Below, one piece after another: positions 15,712 to 22,259 of a DNA stretch of 22,639 nt. The DNA lies in NCBI GenBank assembly GCA_013329615.1, contig DUKA01000224.1:1-22639 (forward strand), written 5' to 3'. This stretch comes from Candidatus Bathyarchaeota archaeon (GTDB lineage Archaea > Thermoproteota > Bathyarchaeia > TCS64). The position numbers and the translations under genes are program-made. Below the pieces are notes generated by a model. The model was not told the origin of the DNA. It did not search any database and worked only from the letters and a program-made list of their open reading frames with translations. Each line of letters starts with the position of its first letter. Position 1 is the first letter of the stretch.

Positions 15712-15981
15712 GTGAAAGAAGGTTCCCCGGGTTACGGCTTAGGAGTGTTGGCGCGTTTGGATGTTTGCTATCGCTGTGGTAGGCGATTATACTCGCCCGA
15801 GCGTTGCCCCAAGTGTGGGTTGACCTTCTGCGATGAGCACCTCCCCGCCGAGAAGCATGACTGCCTCGTCGACGCCGAGAGGGAGGGTAAGAAGCGGGCC
15901 AAGCTCTTCTCATACGTCGAGCTCGCCCTTTTCCTGCTACTGCTAGGGGTTGTTTGGTGGCTCGTCAACAAGAGTCGGTGA
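15712..15981 (+). CDS. AN1-type zinc-finger protein with C-terminal membrane anchor
   Basis: This protein of up to 89 residues contains an exact AN1 finger pattern. From CYRC (residues 19-22) it runs C-x2-C-x9-C-x2-C-x4-C-x2-H-x5-H-x-C and binds two zinc ions. A charged linker (EREGKKRAK) follows, and then one hydrophobic helix of about 20 residues ending in VNKSR. The finger should face the cytoplasm. AN1 fingers in eukaryotes bind ubiquitin or proteasome-linked partners; the archaeal role is unknown to me. The start is uncertain: GTG at 15712, GTG at 15745 or TTG at 15748, all upstream of the first Cys. The last 39 bases overlap the end of the convergent ASCH gene. Confidence 0.8.
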   Translation: MKEGSPGYGLGVLARLDVCYRCGRRLYSPERCPKCGLTFCDEHLPAEKHDCLVDAEREGKKRAKLFSYVELALFLLLLGVVWWLVNKSR

Positions 15982-16302
15982 CTGTTGGCGATTCTCAAGG
16001 TGGAATTCGACCACCCATACGACCTCCTCCGGCCTCCATGCCTCTGAGAGTGTCTCCCACTCGTCCCTGAATGCCGCGAGTGACTCCGCGCCCTCCATAA
16101 CTGCGTCCCCCTCGGTCATTTCTCCGAGTCTTTGCGTGTATAGCCTGTCGACGCGTATCCTCTCCTCTAGGAAGTCGAAGAATCCGGAGCGTATCCTGTA
16201 TGTGCGGCCTACTTTGACCATGGGACGTGTTTTTCTCCTCGTGGCGGTTTTTATGCCGCCGAGGATTTGTGGCAGGTACGCCTTTTTCCAGAGGAGTGTC
16301 AA
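15943..16302 (-). CDS. ASCH-domain protein
   Basis: The 119-residue form starts at a TTG at 16302 and looks like an ASCH domain, a PUA-like beta barrel thought to bind RNA. The typical start is WKKAYLPQILGGIKTATRR, where strand, helix and the Gly-Lys-x-x-Thr-x-Arg loop form the presumed ligand site. Strands VKVGRTYRIRSG and an acidic helix follow. The frame stays open to an ATG at 16386, but the extra 28 residues are basic and unlike the family, and they lie across the tRNA-Trp promoter. GGGAG sits about nine bases before the TTG. The C-terminus overlaps the AN1 gene by 39 bases. An RNA-related job is plausible but unproven. Confidence 0.75.
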   Translation of the reverse strand: MTLLWKKAYLPQILGGIKTATRRKTRPMVKVGRTYRIRSGFFDFLEERIRVDRLYTQRLGEMTEGDAVMEGAESLAAFRDEWETLSEAWRPEEVVWVVEFHLENRQQSPTLVDEPPNNP

Positions 16303-16353
16303 CGTTTGTTCTCCCGTGCCTTGGCGTTTGAGGGTTGTGTGGTCCCGGTAACG

Positions 16354-16360
16354 CTTATTA
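16354..16360 (+). promoter_or_regulatory. TATA-like element of tRNA-Trp
   Basis: CTTATTA is centred about 31 bases before the first tRNA base at 16388, preceded by GTAACG as a possible BRE. Confidence 0.5.
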
Positions 16361-16387
16361 GGTGAAACCCGGTATGCGATTTGCACG

Positions 16388-16520
16388 GGGGTCGTGGTCT
16401 AGACAGGTATGACGTTGGGCTCCAGAAATCCATGAAGGACTTAACTGACCCGTGAGGGGATGACGAGTTTTTGGAGCAGAAACCCAAATGCCGGGGGTTC
16501 AAATCCTCCCGACCCCACCA
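16388..16520 (+). tRNA. tRNA-Trp (CCA anticodon) with intron, CCA end encoded
   Basis: The acceptor stem is GGGGTCG (16388-16394) paired with CGACCCC (16510-16516), discriminator A and an encoded CCA. The D arm (16397-16413) has one U-U mismatch at its inner end. The anticodon stem is TTGGG (16415-16419) with CCCAA (16483-16487). The loop CUCCAGA places anticodon CCA at 16422-16424. The T arm is GGGGG/CCTCC with loop TTCAAAT. A 56-base intron (about 16426-16481) interrupts the loop at canonical position 37/38; the boundary is ambiguous by one base because both sides carry A. Introns at this place in tRNA-Trp are common in archaea. The exon CUCC can pair with intron GGAG at 16473-16476 for splicing, although the 3' bulge is longer than the strict three bases. 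Confidence 0.93.
16426..16481 (+). other. tRNA-Trp intron with box C/D-like elements
   Basis: This 56-base intron contains CTGA (16445-16448, box D'-like), ATGACGA (16460-16466, one mismatch to box C consensus RUGAUGA) and CAGA (16477-16480, one mismatch to box D). A weak ATGAAGG (16432-16438) could be the first box C. Between the C-like and D-like elements, TTTTTGGAG (16468-16476) is complementary to CTCCAGAAA at 16420-16428, with one G-U pair. In haloarchaea the tRNA-Trp intron is a known box C/D guide RNA. Whether this one functions as a guide is inference. Confidence 0.4.
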
Positions 16521-16537
16521 TTTCCAAGAAACTTAGG

Positions 16538-17014
16538 CTACTCCGGTTTTCCTTTTGGTGAGTGATCGGCTACTAGATTGAGCTGAATTTTGTGTTCTAG
16601 CCACGCCTTTGCTCCAGCTAGGCACGACGTGAAGCCCCCCGTTGAGTTGAGGGCGGAGTCTACGAGGGTGTCGCCGTCGCCAATCCAACCCCTCTCCGTG
16701 ACTTTGACAAAAGTCGTATCTTCGCTGAGGGGCGTGAAGACCCACTCGACGCGCGTCGGACCAGTGTAGCCCTGCCACTCGATGAGTATGCGCCTGTCTT
16801 TCTCTATCTCCTTCACGTCCACGGTCGTGGAGACGTTGTACATCTCCCAAGCCCATGTGACCTTCCTGCCGACGGCAAGTTTTCCGCTCGCCTTGGTGAA
16901 CCAGAACTTCGTGGTGACCTCAGGGTCTATGAAGGCGTTGAAGACCTCCGAGGCTGGCCGCCTGATAAGCAGTTGAGCTGCTGCGATGGGTTCCTTGATT
17001 ATCTGTAGTTTCAT
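16538..17014 (-). CDS. SRPBCC / AHSA1-domain protein
   Basis: This 158-residue protein has the START-like helix-grip fold of the AHSA1 (Hsp90 ATPase activator homology) family. The family pattern is visible as RRPASEVFNAFIDPE, then TTKFWFTKASGK, WEMYN, RILIEW and a TRVEWVFTPL strand followed by TFVKVTERGW. The C-terminal long helix includes GGFTSCLAGAKAWLEH. These proteins bind hydrophobic ligands or act as small cytoplasmic stress factors; many prokaryotic members have no assigned ligand. The ATG at 17014 follows a TATA-like element. The gene lies next to the tRNA on the opposite strand and is separated from the ABC-2 genes by about 65 bases that include its promoter. Confidence 0.9.
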   Translation of the reverse strand: MKLQIIKEPIAAAQLLIRRPASEVFNAFIDPEVTTKFWFTKASGKLAVGRKVTWAWEMYNVSTTVDVKEIEKDRRILIEWQGYTGPTRVEWVFTPLSEDTTFVKVTERGWIGDGDTLVDSALNSTGGFTSCLAGAKAWLEHKIQLNLVADHSPKGKPE

Positions 17015-17029
17015 GGGTTTTTGAGCGTC

Positions 17030-17041
17030 TTTTATGTATTA
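17030..17041 (-). promoter_or_regulatory. TATA-like element of the SRPBCC gene
   Basis: On the minus strand TAATACATAAAA lies 16-27 bases before the ATG at 17014. The best-fitting part is centred near -24. Confidence 0.45.
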
Positions 17042-17078
17042 GAATTTTCGCCAAGGTTGCCTTTTGGTGTATGGGTTT

Positions 17079-17888
17079 TTATCGGATTCTTGAGAGTATT
17101 TCTTCTCTCTCGAACATCCCGAGCCCGATCCTGAGGATAATAGCGTCAATTATGACGAAGATCACGAAGAGGATGATTATGACCTCGGGGACGAGCAGCA
17201 GTATCCCGAAGGCTTGGCCGACGACGAGCCCCATTATCGGGACGATGATGAGGACGCTCAGCTGCTGTGCCTCCCTGAAGCCCTTGACCCTCGATGAGAC
17301 TATGACTGTGATGGCGATGCCCGCGATGGCCACCGCGGGGGCGAGCAGGAAGATGACGAGCACCCAGTTCAGTGTCGGCAGCACGAAGCGGCCGAACAGT
17401 GGGAGACCGAGGACATCGACGATCGCCGAGTAGATCACGAAGGATATCAGCGTCACCAGCATCGAGGGGATGAAGGCGACAAGCATCTTACCAACCATTA
17501 GCTCAGCGTCGGTTAGCGGTGTGGCGAGGAGCCCCTCGATTGTCTTTCTCTCCTTCTCGCCGGCGAAGCTGTCGCTGGCAATGACGCTGGACGCCATCGC
17601 GGGGATCAGTAGGAAGAATGGCATGAAGATGAAGGTGAGCATGAGGTAGGCGATGATCTGGTTGTCGTTGAAGCCCGCCATCTCGCCCCTGACCGCGTCG
17701 GGGAGGATCCTTATGAGGGCACCCACCTCGCTGCTGGATGATGAGGAGTCGGGTATGAGCAGTATCATCGAGGGGAGGAGCACACAGAATATGAGGGGCA
17801 CGAGAAGTATGGGGGCAAGTATCTGCCAGTTACGCCGCACCTCGAGCCAGTCCTTCTTGAAGACCAGGAGGACCTTGTCCGTCCTCAT
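17079..17888 (-). CDS. ABC-2 type transporter permease (NatB-like)
   Basis: This 269-residue membrane protein has about six transmembrane helices. The cytoplasmic N-terminus (VFKKDWLEVRRNW) leads into helix 1 near residues 25-45. After helix 2 comes the signature loop GEKERKTIEGLLATPLTDAE with VGKML, which is diagnostic of ABC-2/NatB exporter permeases. Four more helices follow, ending in a short cytoplasmic ERE-containing tail. A serine run near residues 49-53 lies in the outer loop. The start overlaps the stop of the ATP-binding gene as ATGA, so the two are translationally coupled and form one exporter. NatAB-type relatives export sodium, drugs or antibiotics; the substrate cannot be read from sequence. 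Confidence 0.93.
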   Translation of the reverse strand: MRTDKVLLVFKKDWLEVRRNWQILAPILLVPLIFCVLLPSMILLIPDSSSSSSEVGALIRILPDAVRGEMAGFNDNQIIAYLMLTFIFMPFFLLIPAMASSVIASDSFAGEKERKTIEGLLATPLTDAELMVGKMLVAFIPSMLVTLISFVIYSAIVDVLGLPLFGRFVLPTLNWVLVIFLLAPAVAIAGIAITVIVSSRVKGFREAQQLSVLIIVPIMGLVVGQAFGILLLVPEVIIILFVIFVIIDAIILRIGLGMFEREEILSRIR

Positions 17889-18826
17889 GCCTGCCCCTCC
17901 TTCATGAGTTCGAGGTATGTATCCTCGAGGGTGGGGCGCATTATATTGACGGCTTTTACGCGAGCCCCCGCCTTGACGAGGCCGGCGACCACGTCCGGGG
18001 TCCCCGCCTCGGGGTCGTCTAGGTCGAAGATCAGGGCGCCTTCACCACTCAGGTTTACACTCTTCACACCATTTAGCTTCCCTGCTTTCCCCAGCAGGGC
18101 GTCGTTGGTTGCCTCAACGGTCACCTCGAGGGCGGGTGCGCCGTGCATCTTCCTTCGGAGGTCCTCGACGGTGCCCGTCGCAAGGGGCTGCCCCTTCCTA
18201 ATGATCATGACCCTGCTACAGAGCCTCTCCGCCTCCTCGAGGTTGTGTGTGCAGAGGATTATTGTGCGCTTTTCGCGGCGGCTCATGTCCTCCATGAGGT
18301 CGCGTATGTCCTTGGCCGCCTTGGGGTCGAGGCCCGAGGAGGGCTCGTCTAGGAAGAGGACGCCGGGGCGGTGTACTATGGCCTTGGCTATTGCGAGCTT
18401 CTGCCTCATTCCCTTTGAGAAGGTGCCCGCCTTGTCGTCCCTCCTGTCCCAGAGGTCGAAGAACTCGAAGAGCTCCCTTATCCTCGCGCCCCTCTCCGCC
18501 TTGTCCTTCAGCCCGTAGGCCTCGGCGAAGAACTCCATGTTCTCGAATGCGGAAAGCCTGTCGTATATGCCCGGGTTCTCTGTGAGCACGCCGACGGCCT
18601 CCCTGACCTTGAGTGGTTCGCTCTGTACGTCGAAGCCGGCGACTCGGGCGGTGCCGCCGCTGGGGGCTATGAGGCAGGAGAGGAGCCTCACGGTCGTCGT
18701 CTTACCGGAGCCATTGGGTCCGAGTAGGCCGAATATCTCCCCCGAGCCCACTGTGAAGCTGAGCCCGTCCACGGCCGTCAGCGGCCCGAATCGCTTGACC
18801 AGCCCCTCTGCCTCTATTCCCGACAT
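17885..18826 (-). CDS. ABC-2 type transporter ATP-binding protein
   Basis: This 313-residue ATPase has Walker A GPNGSGKTT (36-44), signature FSKGMRQKLAIAKA, Walker B VLFLDEPSSGLD and a switch His in ILCTHNLEEAERL. The FSKGMRQ form of the signature is typical of the CcmA/DrrA/NatA group. A C-terminal domain of about 95 residues ends in PTLEDTYLELMKEG, also typical of that group. It energises the permease encoded directly downstream. A TATA element lies about 29 bases before the ATG at 18826, so the pair begins with its own promoter and a nearly leaderless transcript. Confidence 0.95.
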   Translation of the reverse strand: MSGIEAEGLVKRFGPLTAVDGLSFTVGSGEIFGLLGPNGSGKTTTVRLLSCLIAPSGGTARVAGFDVQSEPLKVREAVGVLTENPGIYDRLSAFENMEFFAEAYGLKDKAERGARIRELFEFFDLWDRRDDKAGTFSKGMRQKLAIAKAIVHRPGVLFLDEPSSGLDPKAAKDIRDLMEDMSRREKRTIILCTHNLEEAERLCSRVMIIRKGQPLATGTVEDLRRKMHGAPALEVTVEATNDALLGKAGKLNGVKSVNLSGEGALIFDLDDPEAGTPDVVAGLVKAGARVKAVNIMRPTLEDTYLELMKEGQA

Positions 18827-18851
18827 TTCAGTGAAGAGAGGTGGCTCTCGG

Positions 18852-18859
18852 ATAATATG
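18852..18859 (-). promoter_or_regulatory. TATA element of the ABC-2 operon
   Basis: On the minus strand CATATTAT is centred about 29 bases before the ATG at 18826. It sits in the short gap after the M42 peptidase stop codon. Confidence 0.6.
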
Positions 18860-18869
18860 TCTTCGGGGG

Positions 18870-19904
18870 CTAGTCTTTCGCCAACCGCTCGACGAAGGCC
18901 TTAACGAGTTTTATGGTGTTCTCCACGTCCTCCGTCGTGGTTATTGCGGCTGGGCCGTGTATGTACCTGCAGGGCACGGCTATGGTGCCGCTCGGTATGC
19001 CTCCCTTGGTGAGGTGTATGCTGCCCGCGTCGGTGCCGCCGCTTGGTATCTTCTTGAACTGGTACGGTATCTTCCCAGCCTCGGCCGCCTCGACTATGGT
19101 CTTGAAGACCTTGGGGTGGGCGATTATGCTGGCGTCGGCTATGGTGACGACGGGGCCCTTCTTGAGGGCGGCGGGTATCATGTGTGGGGCCATGCCAGGC
19201 ATGTCGACGGCGAATGTCCCCTCGAGCGCCAGTCCGTAGTCTGGGTCGACCTGATACGCCGCTGTCTTAGAGCCCCTGAGACCCACCTCTTCCTGTACCG
19301 TGCCTACGGCGACGACGTTGAGAGGCGAACCCTTCAGCGACTTGAAGACCTCGGTCATCACGAGGCAGCCGGCGCGGTCGTCGAGCGCCTTACCCCTGTA
19401 GTAGCCGTCGCCGAGGTCTACGAAATCCACCTCGAAGACCCCAGTCATGCCGACGTAGGCACCCTTCTTTTCTGCCTCCTCCCGCGTGCAGGTGCCTATG
19501 TCGACGAAGAGGTCGTCGAGGACTATGGGCTTCTTCTTCTCGTCTTCGCTCATTATGTGGGGTGGTTTCGTACCAATTATCCCCTTGAGGTCGCCCTTCT
19601 TGCCGCGGAACAACAGTCTTTGGCCGGGGAGGAGGTTGGGTACGACGCCCCACGAGTGTATGCGGAGGTAGCCCTGCTCCTCGATGTGTCTAACGAGGAA
19701 GCCGACCTCGTCCATGTGAGCGGCGAGCATGACGAGGGGCTTGCCCTTCTTCCCCCTGTGCCAGAACATTATGTTGCCCAGCTTATCCACGCGGGTCTCA
19801 TCCGCGTATCCCTCAAGCTCTGCCTTGAGGACCTCCCTCACCTCGTCCTCGGAGCCGGGGGGCCCGTAGGCATTTGACAGCCTCTCCAAAAGTGCTACAT
19901 TCAT
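18870..19904 (-). CDS. M42 family aminopeptidase (TET-like)
   Basis: This 344-residue peptidase matches the M42 family of tetrahedral aminopeptidases, which degrade peptides released by the proteasome and other proteases in the cytoplasm. The binuclear metal site is complete: His63 and Asp65 in AAHMDEVG, bridging Asp175 in ALDDRAG, catalytic Glu205 and ligand Glu206 in QEEVGLRG, Glu228 in LEGTF and His316 in RYIHGP. The inserted PDZ-like region (about 70-165) that drives assembly is present with GTKPPH. The length is normal. Several archaeal paralogs differ in specificity for acidic, basic or hydrophobic termini; the class cannot be set here. The start at 19904 has a TATA element about 34 bases upstream. 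Confidence 0.95.
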   Translation of the reverse strand: MNVALLERLSNAYGPPGSEDEVREVLKAELEGYADETRVDKLGNIMFWHRGKKGKPLVMLAAHMDEVGFLVRHIEEQGYLRIHSWGVVPNLLPGQRLLFRGKKGDLKGIIGTKPPHIMSEDEKKKPIVLDDLFVDIGTCTREEAEKKGAYVGMTGVFEVDFVDLGDGYYRGKALDDRAGCLVMTEVFKSLKGSPLNVVAVGTVQEEVGLRGSKTAAYQVDPDYGLALEGTFAVDMPGMAPHMIPAALKKGPVVTIADASIIAHPKVFKTIVEAAEAGKIPYQFKKIPSGGTDAGSIHLTKGGIPSGTIAVPCRYIHGPAAITTTEDVENTIKLVKAFVERLAKD

Positions 19905-19934
19905 ATCAAGTCGTGATTGAGGTTGCTTTCACCC

Positions 19935-19944
19935 GATATAATAC
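19935..19944 (-). promoter_or_regulatory. TATA element of the M42 peptidase gene
   Basis: On the minus strand GTATTATATC is centred about 34 bases before the ATG at 19904, which predicts a leader of only a few bases. Confidence 0.55.
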
Positions 19945-19986
19945 TTGAGAGTGACGGTATTTTGTAGATAATACCCTGTATTGGCC

Positions 19987-20817
19987 CTAGATGCGCGCGA
20001 AGATGCGTTTGACGGAGTCGACGCCATCGCCTACGACCTCGACGTTGTACATTTCGCCGAGTCCCCTCTCGTGCCCCCACTTTATGTGCTCGATGGTCTG
20101 CGGGTCGATGCCCATCACCCTCGTGGCTGTGGCGTCCGTCGCGACCGGGTCGGCGCCAGCGATGATGGTGTTCATCCTGACCGGGTTTCCGTGGACAGGG
20201 CCCTTCCCCTCCATGCCGACGAAGCCGTCGATGACGGTTAGTGTCGGCTTGAGCACCGTGTTGATGTCGACTATGACCTTGTCCATCCCTCTGACGTGGT
20301 ACTTGCCCTTGAACTTGTCAGGCAGGAGCCCGAACATGTTCTTCATGCCGAGGGTTACCCCTGTCTCTACGTGTGTCTTCAGCTTGGCGGCGCTGATTAT
20401 CGCGGACTCGGTGACGATCTTCGGCACCTTGATCGTGTCGAGGGTCATGGGGTTTGGTACTTTGAGCTCGACCTTCTCAGCCTCGTGGCGGAGGTTTATA
20501 AAGCGGACGCCGACGCGGTCGCACATGTCCTTCATGCCGCTGGCGACGCACGCCTTGTCGGCGTTCGTCATGGTGGCGTCCGACTCGACGACGAGTGCCT
20601 CGACGCCGATGTCTCTGAGCTTGTTTATGATCGCCTCGACGACGACGGGGTCGGTCGTGGCGCCGGTCTCCCAGTTCTTCGTGGTGATGAAGTTGACCTT
20701 GATGAGTGCCCTGCTCCAGCCCTTCAGGGCATCCCTGTAGTCGATGAGGTCGAGCGCGCGGTATACTGGGTCGAGTCCCCTCTCGCCCTTGACGACGGCG
20801 ACCCTTGACGGTGCCAT
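19987..20817 (-). CDS. DUF362 domain-containing protein
   Basis: This 276-residue soluble protein fits DUF362. VAVVKGERG comes at the N-terminus, then ALIKVNFITTKNWETGATTDP, a Rossmann-like second part, SAAKLKTHVETGVTLGMKNMFGLLP, and a final DGFVGMEGKGPVHGNPV with GADPVATDA. The last blocks hold the most conserved Gly, Asp and Asn residues. Many DUF362 proteins are fused to or encoded with ferredoxin domains, but there are no cysteine clusters here, so this is the bare domain. Its reaction is not established. The ATG at 20817 sits about 27 bases after a TATA element. It is an independent gene between the M42 peptidase and the trypsin-fold protease. Confidence 0.88.
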   Translation of the reverse strand: MAPSRVAVVKGERGLDPVYRALDLIDYRDALKGWSRALIKVNFITTKNWETGATTDPVVVEAIINKLRDIGVEALVVESDATMTNADKACVASGMKDMCDRVGVRFINLRHEAEKVELKVPNPMTLDTIKVPKIVTESAIISAAKLKTHVETGVTLGMKNMFGLLPDKFKGKYHVRGMDKVIVDINTVLKPTLTVIDGFVGMEGKGPVHGNPVRMNTIIAGADPVATDATATRVMGIDPQTIEHIKWGHERGLGEMYNVEVVGDGVDSVKRIFARI

Positions 20818-20841
20818 TATGGGTGAACCGTGAGGCGAGGG

Positions 20842-20847
20842 TTATAG
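20842..20847 (-). promoter_or_regulatory. TATA element of the DUF362 gene
   Basis: On the minus strand CTATAA is centred about 27 bases before the ATG at 20817, consistent with a leaderless transcript. Confidence 0.6.
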
Positions 20848-20863
20848 GGCTTGTTCCCGCGGG

Positions 20864-21550
20864 TCATCGTAGGGCGCCGTGTGTGCGGGCGAATCTGATC
20901 ACGTCTAGTGAGGGTATCCAGAGTGATATCTCCAATCTGCGCCTCTTTTCGAGTGGGACGCTCTCGTCCTCGTCCTCCTCCCGCCTGACCTTGCAGTTGA
21001 CCGCCACGACTCTGCCATCCGTGAGGTACCCGGGGCAGCCGCTCGAACCCTCGTACATCTCCCTGTCCACCTCGTACCACGTTATCTGCCTCCCCGAGAC
21101 GCTCTCCGAGAAGCGCGAGGAGAGGTATGCGCCTTGGAACCTCTCAATGAGGTTGTAGACGTCGCTGTCCCCCTTGTGTTGTACCTCTGATAGGGGGAAG
21201 CCGAGGGAGCCGATGCTCGTGCCGCTCGACGCGAAGCCATCGAGGAGTGTGACACAGCGCGACGCCCTCGGCTTCTCGATTCTGAGGATGGCGATGTCGC
21301 GGTCCCTGTCCTCGGCAAGTAGACTGGTGGCCTCGCAGTTCATGCCAACGTCCGGGGACCTGATGGCGAGCAGCTCCGAGTGTAAGGCGTCGAAGCCCCT
21401 GCGGCGGAGGACATGCGCGTTCGTCACTATGTAGCCGGGGGAGATCATGAAGCCCGTCCCCGTGCTGTGATGCATGGTGTCGCCGTCGCGCGTCCTCGCC
21501 CAGATACCGTACAGGGACTCCCTTATCTGCGCCGTCGCCTCGCTGAACAT
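20864..21550 (-). CDS. trypsin-fold serine protease, cytoplasmic
   Basis: This 228-residue protein has the chymotrypsin-fold triad. His46 is in GYIVTNAHV, Asp85 in DRDIAILRI and Ser170 in GSSGCPGY, with the oxyanion-loop context GSLGFP upstream. It resembles the protease domain of HtrA/DegP but has no PDZ domain, signal peptide or membrane anchor, so it should be cytoplasmic. An acidic/basic stretch near residues 190-210 (RREEDEDE) is unusual. The frame stays open to a GTG at 21589, but a TATA element at 21574-21581 lies inside that extension. It is 27 bases before the ATG at 21550, which is therefore the preferred start. It could be a house-cleaning protease, or it could act on a specific partner. 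Confidence 0.88.
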   Translation of the reverse strand: MFSEATAQIRESLYGIWARTRDGDTMHHSTGTGFMISPGYIVTNAHVLRRRGFDALHSELLAIRSPDVGMNCEATSLLAEDRDRDIAILRIEKPRASRCVTLLDGFASSGTSIGSLGFPLSEVQHKGDSDVYNLIERFQGAYLSSRFSESVSGRQITWYEVDREMYEGSSGCPGYLTDGRVVAVNCKVRREEDEDESVPLEKRRRLEISLWIPSLDVIRFARTHGALR

Positions 21551-21573
21551 TACCCCTCTATTTTCACGTGGAG

Positions 21574-21581
21574 GTTTAAAC
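21574..21581 (-). promoter_or_regulatory. TATA element of the trypsin-fold protease gene
   Basis: The palindromic GTTTAAAC is centred about 27 bases before the ATG at 21550. It decides the start against the GTG at 21589. Confidence 0.6.
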
Positions 21582-21608
21582 GTCTCCACAGTTCCGGGTC
21601 GGCGGCTT

Positions 21609-22259
21609 TCACTCGTGCTCGTATTTGGTTGGGTCTGTTATGCCCGCCTCGGCGAAGGCGCGTCTCCTGTTGTTACACGACTCGCATGCGCCGCAGTGGT
21701 CGGGGCCCGGGAGGTAGCAGGACCACGTCTTTTCCAGCGGGACGCTCAGCCTCGCGGCTTCCCTGAGTACGCCTGACTTGCGCAGATGGCTGAGGGGCGA
21801 CGTGATCGTTATGCCTCTCCCAGTGCCGAGGCGCGCCGCCTCTTGGAACGCCTCGTAGAACTCGCGGCGGCAGTCCGGGTAGAATTCCTCGTCTCCGGCG
21901 TGCGCCCCGTACAGCACGAGGTCGGCGCCGACGCCGTCGGCGTAGGCGACCGCTATCGATAGGAACACCCCGTTGCGGAAGGGGACGATGATGGGGTCGG
22001 TGAACTCCCCCGTGACCTCGATGCCCGAGTCCACGAGGCTCGTGACCCCCTCGTATATCTCACTCAGATTGCTGAGGTCTATGATCTTGTGCGTAATCCC
22101 CAGTGTTTTCGAGATCTCCGCGGCGTGTTTGATCTCGATCTGTGCCTTCTGGCCATAGTTGAACGTGAGGGCGTGGACCTCGTAGTCTTTCTCCAGCGCC
22201 CAGTAGGCGGCGGTGACAGAGTCGGGGCCGCCGCTCAGTATGACGACACACTTCTTCAT
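21609..22259 (-). CDS. queC: 7-cyano-7-deazaguanine (preQ0) synthase QueC
   Basis: This 216-residue enzyme converts 7-carboxy-7-deazaguanine to preQ0 using ATP and ammonia. PreQ0 is the precursor of archaeosine in archaeal tRNA and of queuosine in bacteria. The PP-loop SGGPDS lies at the N-terminus, followed by LTFNYGQ, and VPFRNGVFLS and GAHAGDEEFYPDCR mark the QueC core. A zinc site is formed by Cys residues in SCYLPGPDHCGACESCNNRRRAF. The ATG at 22259 overlaps the TGA of the upstream QueT-like gene (ATGA), so a GTG three codons earlier is less likely. The other pathway genes (queD, queE, folE) are not in the window. Confidence 0.96.
   Translation of the reverse strand: MKKCVVILSGGPDSVTAAYWALEKDYEVHALTFNYGQKAQIEIKHAAEISKTLGITHKIIDLSNLSEIYEGVTSLVDSGIEVTGEFTDPIIVPFRNGVFLSIAVAYADGVGADLVLYGAHAGDEEFYPDCRREFYEAFQEAARLGTGRGITITSPLSHLRKSGVLREAARLSVPLEKTWSCYLPGPDHCGACESCNNRRRAFAEAGITDPTKYEHE

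Noticed and set aside
16388..16520. Possibility of two separate half-tRNAs
   Set aside because: Both halves are in order, 56 bases apart on one strand, with the gap at canonical position 37/38. This is an ordinary tRNA-Trp intron.
18537..19877. A 446-codon open frame on the plus strand opposite the M42 peptidase and ABC ATPase
   Set aside because: It is antisense to two well-supported genes, has no family motifs, and shows the Tyr/Val/Leu-rich composition expected of a shadow frame in GC-rich DNA.
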